Positions 23,617-31,830 of a stretch of DNA of 64,000 bases are shown piece by piece. The notes below the pieces were generated by a model. It was not told the DNA's origin. It made no database searches and saw only the letters and a list, made by a program, of their open reading frames with translations. Each line of letters starts with the position of its first letter. Within the stretch, counting starts at the first letter, position 1. Source of the stretch: Levilactobacillus koreensis JCM 16448 (GTDB lineage Bacteria > Bacillota > Bacilli > Lactobacillales > Lactobacillaceae). The stretch covers positions 1 to 64,000 of the forward strand of contig NZ_AZDP01000023.1 of assembly GCF_001435525.1 (NCBI RefSeq). Reading direction: 5' to 3'. Made by a program: the position numbers and the translations under genes.

Positions 23617-25239
23617 ATGAAGATTCAAAATCCAGTTTTACCTGGTTTTAACGCTGATCCTAGCATGATTCGGGTGGGCGACACGTACTACATCGCCAAT
23701 TCAACGTTTGAATGGTTCCCTGGCGTTCGGCTTCACGAATCAAAGGATATGGTTCACTGGAACCTCTTGCCATCACCACTGTCAACGGCCACGCTCTTAG
23801 ACATGAAGGGTAACCCTGCTTCTGGTGGGATTTGGGCACCAGATCTGAGCTACGCTGACGGCAAATTCTGGTTGATCTACACTGACGTTAAGATTACTGA
23901 CGGTCCATTTAAGGACATGACCAACTACTTGACGACGGCTACCGATATCCACGGTCCATGGACTGATCCAATCAAGGTTAACGGAGTCGGCTTCGATGCC
24001 TCCCTGTTCCATGACAAGAACGGTCGTAAGTACCTGGTTCAACAGACCTGGGACCACCGTGAATACCACCACCCATTCAATGGGATTACGTTGACCGAAT
24101 TTGATACGGACACCATGAAATTGAAGCCAGAAACCGCACGGAACATTTACAACGGTGATGACGTTAAATTGGTTGAAGGTCCACATCTGTACCAAATCAA
24201 CGGCTACTACTACCTGTTTGCCGCTGAAGGTGGGACTGTCTTTACCCACCAAGAAGTTGTCGCCCGTTCCAAGACGCTTGATGAACTTTCATTCGAGAGC
24301 GAACCAGACGGCCCATTCATCACCAACTTAGACACCCCAGACTTCTACTTACAAAAGCAAGGTCATGGTGCCCTGACCGACACACCAGGTGGCGAATGGT
24401 ACTACGCTTCACTTGTTTCTCGTCCTTGGAACCACGCTAACGAATCTAGTCATGATCCGCGTGGCTGGAGTACCCTTGGTCGTGAAACCTCCATTCAAAA
24501 GGTTGAATGGGATGACGAAGGCTGGCCACGGGTCGTTGGTGGTCATGGTGGTCAAGTCGAAGTTGACGCGCCAAAGGATGCCATTTTAACTGACGCACCT
24601 AAGGATCATTCACAACATGACGAATTCGACAAGCCAGAACTCGACATGAACTGGAACACGTTGCGGCAACCATTTACCAAGAAATTGGGGACGGTTGGTA
24701 ACGGCGAGTTGAAGTTAGTGGGTCAACAATCCTTATCCAGCACGTTCGACGTTTCCTTCGTCGCACGGCGTTGGCAAGCCTTCAACTTCGATGCTGAAAC
24801 CAAGGTTAAGTTCGATCCATTCAGTTACCAACAAATGGCTGGACTGGCTAACTTCTACAACGACAAGCACTATTCCTGGATCTTCATCACCAACGATGAA
24901 AAGAAGGGCCGTGTGATTGAAGTTGCCCAAAACGATAACAATAACTACACGTCATTCTTGAAGGATAACGCCATCCAGATTCCAGAAGGAACGGAATACG
25001 TTTGGTTCAAGGTTAAGGCACGTAAGGAATCTTACACTTACCAGTACTCCTTTGATGGCAAGGCTTGGGAAACTGTCCCAGTAGAATTGGATGCAGCCAT
25101 CTTGTCCGATGACTACGTTCTTCAAACTTCTGGTGGCTTCTTCACTGGCGCCTTCGTTGGCCTTGCAGCGGTCGACTACGCCGGTTACGAACAAGTTGCT
25201 ACGTTTGACCACTTCGACTACCAAGAATTACCAGACTAA
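23617..25239 (+). CDS. xynB: Beta-xylosidase, glycoside hydrolase family 43
   Basis: A 540-residue cytoplasmic GH43 enzyme that releases xylose from the non-reducing end of xylo-oligosaccharides with inversion. The five-bladed propeller carries the three acidic residues: Asp14 (FNADPSM, general base), Asp127 (GFDASLF, pKa modulator) and Glu187 (VEGPHLY, general acid). The C-terminal beta-sandwich domain found in GH43 subfamily 11 xylosidases occupies residues from about 325 on. There is no signal peptide, which agrees with import by the neighbouring symporter. AAAGGAAG lies about eleven bases upstream. Confidence 0.95.
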   Translation: MKIQNPVLPGFNADPSMIRVGDTYYIANSTFEWFPGVRLHESKDMVHWNLLPSPLSTATLLDMKGNPASGGIWAPDLSYADGKFWLIYTDVKITDGPFKDMTNYLTTATDIHGPWTDPIKVNGVGFDASLFHDKNGRKYLVQQTWDHREYHHPFNGITLTEFDTDTMKLKPETARNIYNGDDVKLVEGPHLYQINGYYYLFAAEGGTVFTHQEVVARSKTLDELSFESEPDGPFITNLDTPDFYLQKQGHGALTDTPGGEWYYASLVSRPWNHANESSHDPRGWSTLGRETSIQKVEWDDEGWPRVVGGHGGQVEVDAPKDAILTDAPKDHSQHDEFDKPELDMNWNTLRQPFTKKLGTVGNGELKLVGQQSLSSTFDVSFVARRWQAFNFDAETKVKFDPFSYQQMAGLANFYNDKHYSWIFITNDEKKGRVIEVAQNDNNNYTSFLKDNAIQIPEGTEYVWFKVKARKESYTYQYSFDGKAWETVPVELDAAILSDDYVLQTSGGFFTGAFVGLAAVDYAGYEQVATFDHFDYQELPD

Positions 25240-25422
25240 GCAGTGAAATTGTCGTTTAGCTAGCGTTTAACTATCGTGTGCAAAATGATTGGCACGCCCT
25301 ACCGCCGGGTGTATGATGGTGGCGCTAAAAGTGATTGGCCCAGCAGCATGGCCGGATTGAGGCCGGAAGTTTCCGGTCGGTCAGCTGCACCGACGCTAAC
25401 GGCAGACTAGTATGTATGTGTG

Positions 25423-25449
25423 AGGGTCTCCAGAGATGGGGGCCCTTTT
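25423..25449 (+). terminator. Probable terminator of the xylosidase operon
   Basis: GGGTCTCC and GGGGGCCC can pair with G-U steps, followed by TTTT. It lies about 185 bases behind xynB; the bases between hold GC-rich imperfect hairpins but no gene. Confidence 0.55.
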
Positions 25450-25558
25450 GGTTTGGTTAGATTGTTGGCTGGAGCACAAGTTTAAGTGAAAAAGGGAATC
25501 GGTTATCTGGTGATGATTTCTGGAGGGTAATCCCTATACTAGAGGAGCCACTAGGCAA

Positions 25559-25592
25559 AAGCAATCGAAATCGTCTACAATCGTTTCACCCC
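25559..25592 (-). repeat. Promoter-module repeat, copy 1
   Basis: A 34-base sequence (AAGCAATCGAA at one end, CAATCGTTTCACCCC at the other) that recurs at 25945-25978. Read on the minus strand it supplies a TTGCTT -35, a 17-base spacer and a TAGTAT -10 (25536-25541), the same geometry as copy 2. A minus-strand transcript would start near 25529; its function is unclear. The same -10 region could also serve the plus-strand toxin RNA (TATACT at 25535-25540), although its -35 is poor. Confidence 0.55.
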
Positions 25593-25727
25593 TTTAGCAG
25601 TCTGCGTGGCGGGTCACTAAGCCGATAGATACGAATACGAGTCGTTCCGTTAAGCAGCCGATAGGGAAGTCCTGTAGGGTTGAGAGGCTGCTGATTTATT
25701 GCGACAGTAGAGGGGAGGAATACTCCC

Positions 25728-25814
25728 GTGCTGAATTCTCTGGTTATGCCATTAATCGTTGGACTCATTGTGACCTGGTTTGCGGATTGGTTGGCTCGTA
25801 AACATAAGAAATAG
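25728..25814 (+). CDS. Fst/Ldr-family type I toxin, 28-residue membrane peptide
   Basis: The peptide reads MLNSLVMPLIVG, LIVTWFADWLARKHKK: one hydrophobic helix with an early proline, a WL-containing end and a basic tail, as in Fst of plasmid pAD1 and related chromosomal toxins. The start GTG at 25728 has AGGGGAGG nine bases upstream. GGGAG (25713-25717) and CTCCC (25723-25727) can form a hairpin that buries this ribosome binding site, a known feature of fst mRNA. Such toxins insert in the membrane, disturb the envelope and nucleoid, and are controlled by a convergent antisense RNA; that RNA is visible here. Not verified by any search. Confidence 0.72.
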   Translation: MLNSLVMPLIVGLIVTWFADWLARKHKK

Positions 25815-25854
25815 TCCAACAGAAAGCCGGACCCGCCCACTCGAATGAGAGCGT

Positions 25855-25915
25855 CAAAAAATACCCCACCGGAGTCCACCCGGTGGGGTATTGGTGCCGC
25901 GCTGAATTCTTTGGC
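25855..25915 (-). ncRNA. Antisense antitoxin RNA (RNA II type) of the toxin locus
   Basis: On the minus strand a promoter TTGCTT (25945-25950), 17-base spacer, TATTAT (25922-25927) predicts a start near 25915. The roughly 60-base transcript contains the complement of GCTGAATTCTTTGG (25901-25914), which matches 13 of 14 bases at the toxin start (25730-25743), and ends in the shared hairpin with six T. This is the arrangement of the pAD1 par locus: convergent RNAs that pair through a direct repeat and a common terminator. Confidence 0.65.
25861..25891. terminator. Bidirectional terminator of the toxin-antitoxin locus
   Basis: ATACCCCACCGG and CCGGTGGGGTAT form a 12-base perfect stem around a seven-base loop. 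The T-run is strong on the minus strand and weak on the plus strand, so the antisense RNA should end here cleanly. Confidence 0.85.
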
Positions 25916-25944
25916 ATCTTTATAATAGATGAACGTCTCGGTAG

Positions 25945-25978
25945 AAGCAATCGAATGTATCAACAATCGTTTCACCCC
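25945..25978 (-). repeat. Promoter-module repeat, copy 2 (antisense RNA promoter)
   Basis: Second copy of the 34-base module at 25559-25592, with the same length and the same ends; the middle seven to eight bases differ. It covers the antisense RNA -35 and about 28 bases upstream of it, so the conserved part may be an activator or UP-like site rather than part of the RNA. Confidence 0.65.
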
Positions 25979-26072
25979 ATCATTAGTCGGCCAACTCCGT
26001 CAACTTCGCCTTGGGCCGGGCTTCATGCTATGATACACTGAATGTAAATTACGGGGAAGCAGGGGATTCAGA

Positions 26073-27902
26073 ATGAAGCATAGAGGGATGTTATGGGGCC
26101 TACTGAGCCTACTGACGCTGATTGTGACCATCGCGCTTAGCCAGCCTGTGGTAGCCGCCGCGGACTATACGATCAATCCGTATCAGGTGCACGTCACGGT
26201 GCTGAAAAATGGGGATGCCAACGTCACGCAGACCATGACCTACAGGTTTGACGATGACTATCATGGCGTTTATAACAATCAGGACCTGCGCGGTATTAAG
26301 GGGGGCAAATTGACCAGTGTGGCGACAGCCTTTAACGGTGGAAAGCTGACCGCTGCACGGCAGTCGACAGCTCACACGGATAATACGTACCAAGTCAATT
26401 ATGCCGGGCAAAACGCCAAGGTGAAGCTCTACCATGGTGCGAGCGATGGGGATAAGCTGAAGGTCGTTTACCATTATCATTTGCAAGGGGTCATCACCAA
26501 TTATCGGGACACGGCCGAATTAAATTGGCGGGTGATTGGGTCTAACTGGGACGTTGATTTGGAGAATGTTAAGGTGGTCATCCAACTGCCAGCGACGCAG
26601 GTAAAGCAGCTTCAGGCATGGACACACGGCTCTTTGTCCGGCTACACCAAGGTCGATAAGGCACAGGGCCGCGTGACAATGACCCTTGCAGAAAACCCGT
26701 CCGGATCGTTTGTTGAAAGCCATCTGATATTTCCGACCAGTGTGACGGCGGCCAATACGAATTTCAAAGATGAGAACCGCAAGGCGGCCGTGCAGAAGCA
26801 AGAAGCCAACCTGGCGGAACAGGCCAATACTGAGCGGAAACAGAAGAAACAACGGACTTATGGCGGGTTCTTGGCGTTCATTGCCGTTACCGTGGCTTTG
26901 GGCCTGGGCTTCTGGTGGTGGTTGTGGCGGCATCCAGCCAATCGTTACCCGCACCCCATTCCGGCCAATCACTTCTTTGATGTGCCCAGTGTGGCACCGG
27001 CATTGGCGGAGTCGCTCGTCGATTTTAAATCACCCAATACCGATGCCCTATCTGGTGAGATCCTTATGGCCGTTAGTAATCATGAAATTGCAATGGAACC
27101 GGTCAAGGACGGGCGTCATCAGACGTTGAAGTTGACCAAGCTCGTGCCGACCGTTTCCAACTACTTTCTCCAGAAATGTTTTATGAAGGTCGCCAAGGAT
27201 GATAGCTTTACCCTGCTGGAACTGAAGAAGTATGGGAAGCGGGATAAGAAGGGCCGATTGAGCAAATGGTTCCACACGTGGCAGGGACAAGTCGATGAGT
27301 TGGCTGAGCCGTATCAGGATGCGGATAATATAAAATTACGCCAACGAACGATGCTCGGAACGGTGGGACTTACCGCGTTGATCAGCATTGCGATTGGAGT
27401 CGGGTGGACGTTGAATCGGACAGTAAGTGTCGCAACGACTATCATTGGTCTGTTGGCAATGGTTGCGTTGTGGGTCTACACGGTACGACTGTACCAACAC
27501 GCGGACCGCAACAACGAGGCCGGCCTGATCCAAGTCAATGAAGTCGGTGGTTTCCGGCGAATGCTTAAGGATATTGGTCATTTCAATACGGCCGAGGTCG
27601 GGGATCTGATTCTCTGGGAACAGATTCTGCCTTACGCCGCGGCGTTTGGTTTGGCCCAAAAGGTCGCCAACAAGCTGGCGGTCGACTTCAGTGCTGATGC
27701 GTTGAACGATAGCTTTGTGGTCTTTTATCCAATCTTCTACTCGACCGACTTTGGTGGGTCGATTGGTAGTGCGCTTAACGATAGCATTTCCAGTGCCATC
27801 CAAACGTCCACGGCGGCCAGTTCCAGTTCCGGTAGTTCCGGCGGTTTCTCGGGTGGTAGTTCTGGTGGCTTCGGTGGCGGATCAGGCGGGGGCGCGTTTT
27901 AG
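26073..27902 (+). CDS. DUF2207-family exported membrane protein with glycine-rich tail
   Basis: A 609-residue protein. A signal peptide (to about residue 29, VVAAADY) leads into an extracellular DUF2207 domain (VLKNGDANVTQTMTYRF, NYRDTAELNWRVIG). A membrane helix lies near residues 265-288, then a cytoplasmic part with two further helices near 432-470. It ends in a very Gly/Ser-rich tail (FSGGSSGGFGGG). The tail after DUF2207 is common in the family; its role is unknown. AGGGGA lies seven bases before the ATG. It is a single gene ending directly in repeat element F. Confidence 0.85.
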   Translation: MKHRGMLWGLLSLLTLIVTIALSQPVVAAADYTINPYQVHVTVLKNGDANVTQTMTYRFDDDYHGVYNNQDLRGIKGGKLTSVATAFNGGKLTAARQSTAHTDNTYQVNYAGQNAKVKLYHGASDGDKLKVVYHYHLQGVITNYRDTAELNWRVIGSNWDVDLENVKVVIQLPATQVKQLQAWTHGSLSGYTKVDKAQGRVTMTLAENPSGSFVESHLIFPTSVTAANTNFKDENRKAAVQKQEANLAEQANTERKQKKQRTYGGFLAFIAVTVALGLGFWWWLWRHPANRYPHPIPANHFFDVPSVAPALAESLVDFKSPNTDALSGEILMAVSNHEIAMEPVKDGRHQTLKLTKLVPTVSNYFLQKCFMKVAKDDSFTLLELKKYGKRDKKGRLSKWFHTWQGQVDELAEPYQDADNIKLRQRTMLGTVGLTALISIAIGVGWTLNRTVSVATTIIGLLAMVALWVYTVRLYQHADRNNEAGLIQVNEVGGFRRMLKDIGHFNTAEVGDLILWEQILPYAAAFGLAQKVANKLAVDFSADALNDSFVVFYPIFYSTDFGGSIGSALNDSISSAIQTSTAASSSSGSSGGFSGGSSGGFGGGSGGGAF

Positions 27903-27904
27903 AG

Positions 27905-28093
27905 AAAAGGGTGTTCTCAAGGACGGTTAACTGATGAGCATTAACGTCACTGGGTGAGGAATCCCGTTTCTGAATTCATTGCCTAGTGGGGTTAAGCGGA
28001 GTCTGCTGTCCTTGAGAACACGTTTCAGCAACGCTTCCCATAAAAATTAAACGAAACGAGGGTTGCCAACATCACGGTGACCCTCGTTTTTTG
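27905..28093 (+). repeat. Dispersed intergenic element, copy F (changed stem), with terminator
   Basis: Contains GACGGTTAACTGATGAGC, ATTAACGTCAC and GTGGGGTTAAGCGGAGTC as in the other long copies. The internal stem is different and longer: TGTTCTCAAGGAC (27912-27924) pairs perfectly with GTCCTTGAGAACA (28008-28020), where copy D has AAAAGGC / GCCTTTT. The 3' hairpin is also replaced (AACGAGGGTTGCC ... GGTGACCCTCGTT, with T-run to 28092). Both changes preserve the fold. Confidence 0.8.
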
Positions 28094-28109
28094 ATTTCCA
28101 ATCACTCTT

Positions 28110-28125
28110 TGTTTCACGTGGAACA
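28110..28125. other. parS chromosome-partition site
   Basis: TGTTTCACGTGGAACA, identical to the site at 8106-8121 and to the reverse complement of the B. subtilis parS consensus. Unlike the other two perfect sites it lies fully in an intergenic region. Confidence 0.9.
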
Positions 28126-28155
28126 TTATTTTTAAGTATAGTCTGGCTAGAAGCA

Positions 28156-28184
28156 TTGACACTGCCGCCAATGCCCGGTAAATT
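28156..28184 (+). promoter_or_regulatory. Promoter of the YfhO-family gene
   Basis: TTGACA at 28156-28161, a 17-base spacer and TAAATT at 28179-28184, about 45 bases before the likely translation start. Confidence 0.65.
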
Positions 28185-28237
28185 GGGTAACAGATGGTCT
28201 CAGGATCAATTGCGCGTTAATAATGGGGGAAATAATC

Positions 28238-31200
28238 ATGGAAATCGCACACCGCCGCTGGCCGTTATGGATGTTGTACACCCTGGCCTTTGCGGTGATT
28301 GCAGCGTTGAGCTTTGGCGTATTTGGCCTGGCAAATCGAACGCTGATTTGGAATATGGATGGGGTTACGCAGCACTACCCGGTGATGCTGGAGCTACATC
28401 GGCTGTTAGCCAAGTCCGGTCTGGCGGGGGTCACGGGATGGTCGTGGACGTTTGGCTTGGGGGCCGATAAGTTGACCACGCTCGCCTACTACGTGTTGGG
28501 GGACCCATTTGCTTACGTCCTTGCGTTGTTCCCAATCCGGATGATGGAGACAGGCTATGGCGTCTTTATCGTCCTGCGGCTGTACGCGACCGGTCTGGCA
28601 TTTCTGGCACTGGCGCATCGCTATACTTTTCGCCTGGGAAGTCAGTTGTTAGGTGCCGTGACGTACGCTTTTACCGGATATTCACTGATGATCGGCGTCC
28701 ATCACCCGTTTTTCTTGTTGCCGATGATTTGGTTTCCTTTACTGTTAGTGGGAATCGACCGAATCTTGCGCGGGCACGGGTGGCAGCTGCTAGGCTGGGT
28801 AACCGGTCTGGCAATTCTGAGTAACTTTTATTTTGCTTACATATTAGGACTAGGCAGTCTGATTTACGCGGTGATCCGCTTTTGGAGTCTGCAGCAACAA
28901 GGCCTGCTGGCGGTTAAGTGGCCCGTTGCACTTCGGCGGTTCCTGCTGGCGGCGGTCAGTGGCATTCTGCTAGCGGGAATATTATTGATTCCGTCATTGC
29001 TGATGATGCTGAAGTCAACGCGGGTCGGCACCATTTTCGCCAATGGCCTGTGGCTGTATCCAGGCAGTTATTATTTAAAATTGGCGAATGCCGTGCTGAC
29101 GACCGGGAGCGAACCCACTTACTGGGCCGTCTTTGGCATGAGCGGGGTCACGTTCTTCGGCTGCGTCTACGTGTTGCGGCATTGGCGGGAAAATCGACCG
29201 TTGGCACTGACACTAGTGCTAATGGCAGTTGGCCTGTTATTCCCAGCGGTCGCGGCGTTTTTCAACGTGCTGTCGACGCCGTCTAACCGGTGGTTGTTGC
29301 TGGCGGCGGTGCCGTTTGGCCTTGCCACGATGGTATTGAGTGACCATTTAAATGGGTTAACCAAACGGGACCGCTACTGGTTAGCGGGTAGCGCCATCGG
29401 CCTTTTGTTGGTCGTCTACGCTGCCAATGGCTTCATTTTTAGCAATCCGGAGCGTGACCTGGTCACGTACGGCGTGTTTTTAGCGACGACGGTGGTGGTT
29501 CTTGGCAGCGCTCAGTGGACGGTCCGCACGACGATAATGCTACTCAGCGTGGTCGTGGGTGCCAATTTGGTCAACAATGCTTGGGGATATTACGACCCAA
29601 ACATGGGGTCGCAGGCCACCGACCAACTGCGCCAAGGCGACGCGACTCGTTATATTCAAGACTATTTTGACGGCGCACAAACGGCGGTCCAACACCAATC
29701 GACCTTTTCACGGGTCAATACGGCCTACAACTTTAACCTGCTGCGAACGGTCGGCAATAACATGACTATGAGTCACGGCTTGAATGGCATCATGTCTTAC
29801 TTTTCGGTGCAAAATGGGTATGTCGGGCAGTTCAGTCGGGACCTGCAAAACGCCCAGGTGGCGATGAATGCGCCGCTGGGGCAGGCTGACAATCGCACGG
29901 CGATGGATAATCTGTTGGGCGTCAAAACGATTTTTGCACGCGAAGATCAGGTCGCTAATCGCGCGGCCCTGCCGTACGGCTACCACGCGGAAAAACAGGT
30001 GTATCCTGAAAAGCCCGTCTACGGATTGTCCAATGGCACGGGGACGCAACTGTTGACGACGACGCTAAACTTTCCGCTGGTTTATACGCAGCCAACAGCG
30101 ATGACGCGGTCGGCATGGCAGCAGTTGAATGCTGTTGACCGTGAGCGGAGCCTGACCCAAATGGCGGTCACAACGACACCAACTAACGTTAAGCAGGCGA
30201 GCTATCAGTCGCCGAAACGCACGGTGCCTTATACAGTAACGGCCGACACGATTCCGGTGGTCGACAGTACCAATAAGGTCATTCAGTATCGCCTACAACA
30301 GGCGGTGACCGGGCAACAAAAGGGTTTGTCGCAGAAGCAATTGGAAAATTATGGCAGTACGGTCAAGGCGCCTAAACTGACGGTTGATAAGAATGGCTTG
30401 ATCAGTGACCAAGATGTTCGGCAATATGGTCCGATGGTGGCACTAGACCGCAATAAAGCCGCGCTACAGCGGGTACTCACGACGAATCAGCAGATCGTCA
30501 AGCAGACGACCCAGGCCAATCAGCAGGGATTACGTCAGTTGACAAGCGATGCGTTGGGCAATCCCATTAGCTATACGTTGACGTTGAAACGACCGCGGCA
30601 GGCGCAGGGAACAGAATTGTATTTGAAACTTGACGGCATTGAGGCTCAGCGACTAACGACGCAGGATAAACTGATGGCTCAGGCCAACAATAGTGTATTG
30701 GGCGGGACACCGCTGTCGGCTCTGACCAAGCTGAATACGTGGCGGTCGGCAGTACGAAATCCTGATTTAGGTGATTACTGGATGACAGTTAAGACGCGTA
30801 ATCAGACCAAGACGTTCTCACAGTTTGGGGTCGATAACCTGTCCGATTACGAACCGAAGTCGAGTGCGTTGCTGAACCTAGGTTATTCGACGCAAGAACG
30901 TGATACGGTCAGCATCACGTTTAACGCGACGCATCAAATCAGTTTTAAGTCGGCCAAACTGATTGCGATGCCATTTAATAAATCCTATGATCGGCAGGTT
31001 CACGCGGTTCAACGGCGCGGCCTGCAACGAGCACACGTGAGTGATAACCGGGTGACGGGGATGTTGACGGCGGCACAACCGAGCGTGTTGACCACGTCCA
31101 TTCCGTATTCAACGGGGTGGCGGCTGACGGTTGATGGCCGGCCAGTTAAGACGCAGGTGGTGAACGATGGTTTCGTGGGCGCTCAATTGGCGACTGGCAA

Positions 31201-31318
31201 GCATCGGATTCAACTGACGTACCAGACCCCGGGGTTCCTAGTGGGAAGTTGGTTAACTGGTTTGGGTGTGCTAAGTCTACTGGGAAGTGCGGGCTTGGCT
31301 CGTTGGCGAAAGCATTAA
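28238..31318 (+). CDS. yfhO: YfhO-family large membrane protein (GT-C glycosyltransferase-like)
   Basis: A product of about 1026 residues. The N-terminal half has roughly twelve membrane segments, with the acidic first loop NMDGVTQHYPVM typical of GT-C transferases that use a lipid-linked sugar. A large outer domain (about residues 480-985) follows, and a last helix lies near the C-terminus (LTGLGVLSLLGSAG). B. subtilis YfhO and lactobacillar relatives decorate teichoic acid or membrane glycolipids with sugars; this is taken from the family. GGGGGA lies eight bases before the ATG at 28238, so I prefer it to the ATG at 28223. Single gene, own promoter, terminator at 31331. Confidence 0.85.
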   Translation: MEIAHRRWPLWMLYTLAFAVIAALSFGVFGLANRTLIWNMDGVTQHYPVMLELHRLLAKSGLAGVTGWSWTFGLGADKLTTLAYYVLGDPFAYVLALFPIRMMETGYGVFIVLRLYATGLAFLALAHRYTFRLGSQLLGAVTYAFTGYSLMIGVHHPFFLLPMIWFPLLLVGIDRILRGHGWQLLGWVTGLAILSNFYFAYILGLGSLIYAVIRFWSLQQQGLLAVKWPVALRRFLLAAVSGILLAGILLIPSLLMMLKSTRVGTIFANGLWLYPGSYYLKLANAVLTTGSEPTYWAVFGMSGVTFFGCVYVLRHWRENRPLALTLVLMAVGLLFPAVAAFFNVLSTPSNRWLLLAAVPFGLATMVLSDHLNGLTKRDRYWLAGSAIGLLLVVYAANGFIFSNPERDLVTYGVFLATTVVVLGSAQWTVRTTIMLLSVVVGANLVNNAWGYYDPNMGSQATDQLRQGDATRYIQDYFDGAQTAVQHQSTFSRVNTAYNFNLLRTVGNNMTMSHGLNGIMSYFSVQNGYVGQFSRDLQNAQVAMNAPLGQADNRTAMDNLLGVKTIFAREDQVANRAALPYGYHAEKQVYPEKPVYGLSNGTGTQLLTTTLNFPLVYTQPTAMTRSAWQQLNAVDRERSLTQMAVTTTPTNVKQASYQSPKRTVPYTVTADTIPVVDSTNKVIQYRLQQAVTGQQKGLSQKQLENYGSTVKAPKLTVDKNGLISDQDVRQYGPMVALDRNKAALQRVLTTNQQIVKQTTQANQQGLRQLTSDALGNPISYTLTLKRPRQAQGTELYLKLDGIEAQRLTTQDKLMAQANNSVLGGTPLSALTKLNTWRSAVRNPDLGDYWMTVKTRNQTKTFSQFGVDNLSDYEPKSSALLNLGYSTQERDTVSITFNATHQISFKSAKLIAMPFNKSYDRQVHAVQRRGLQRAHVSDNRVTGMLTAAQPSVLTTSIPYSTGWRLTVDGRPVKTQVVNDGFVGAQLATGKHRIQLTYQTPGFLVGSWLTGLGVLSLLGSAGLARWRKH

Positions 31319-31330
31319 TTTTGAAGGCAA

Positions 31331-31364
31331 ATAAAAAGGGTTGCGACGATGGTCACAGCCCTTT
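31331..31364. terminator. Bidirectional terminator between the yfhO-like gene and the convergent small gene
   Basis: AAAGGGTTGCGAC and GTCACAGCCCTTT pair with one mismatch; A-rich and T-rich flanks serve both directions. Confidence 0.75.
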
Positions 31365-31604
31365 ATTGTGTCGATTTTTCTGTTTGAAATGGTTGTAGCC
31401 GCCCATCAAGATAACGTCACCGATAAAATAGAGGATGCAACCACTAAGGGTAAACCAGAGATAATTGAGAAAAAAGTAGTGTCCGGTGGTGAAAAGGTCG
31501 ATGCTCCCCTTGACGATAAAGGAGATGATTAAGCAGACAGCGAGAAATAGTTGGGTCGACTCGAAAGAACTTTTGAGTTGTTCTCGGAAATGATGGTTTT
31601 GCAT
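31353..31604 (-). CDS. Small two-helix membrane protein
   Basis: An 83-residue protein with two hydrophobic segments (about residues 18-35 and 43-66) joined by a short turn (DLFTTGHY), and a polar tail rich in His and Lys (GGYNHFKQKNRHNKGL). AAGGGGAG lies about eleven bases upstream of the ATG. An open frame on the opposite strand at 31341-31532 has no ribosome binding site. The family is not recognised. Confidence 0.65.
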   Translation of the reverse strand: MQNHHFREQLKSSFESTQLFLAVCLIISFIVKGSIDLFTTGHYFFLNYLWFTLSGCILYFIGDVILMGGYNHFKQKNRHNKGL

Positions 31605-31830
31605 ATCAGGTAGACTCCCCTTTAAGATTAAGTGGTGATGATTTTGTGGTGCTTGCTGAACACCTCAATGATAGCAGTAGGGGGAGATAAATAAAGCACC
31701 AAAATAGTGACGTCTAGAATCAAATCATTTACGCGGATAAAAGAATGAGAAAAGTTCGGGCGTTAAAGCCATTCACCATGAAAAAATTTGCTACACTAGA
31801 CCTGTACAAAACAGTTTTTGGGGAGAGATT

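Noticed and set aside
25550-25980. CRISPR array from the repeated CAATCG-containing block
   Set aside because: Only two copies, 386 bases apart, each tied to promoter elements; no regular spacers.
2151-28093. Insertion sequence or transposon remnants explaining the dispersed elements
   Set aside because: No transposase frame, no terminal inverted repeats common to all copies and no target-site duplications could be seen; a short non-coding RNA-like family fits better.
31341-31532. Plus-strand open frame opposite the small membrane protein at 31353-31604
   Set aside because: Starts inside the yfhO terminator, has no ribosome binding site; the minus-strand gene has one and a membrane-protein pattern.
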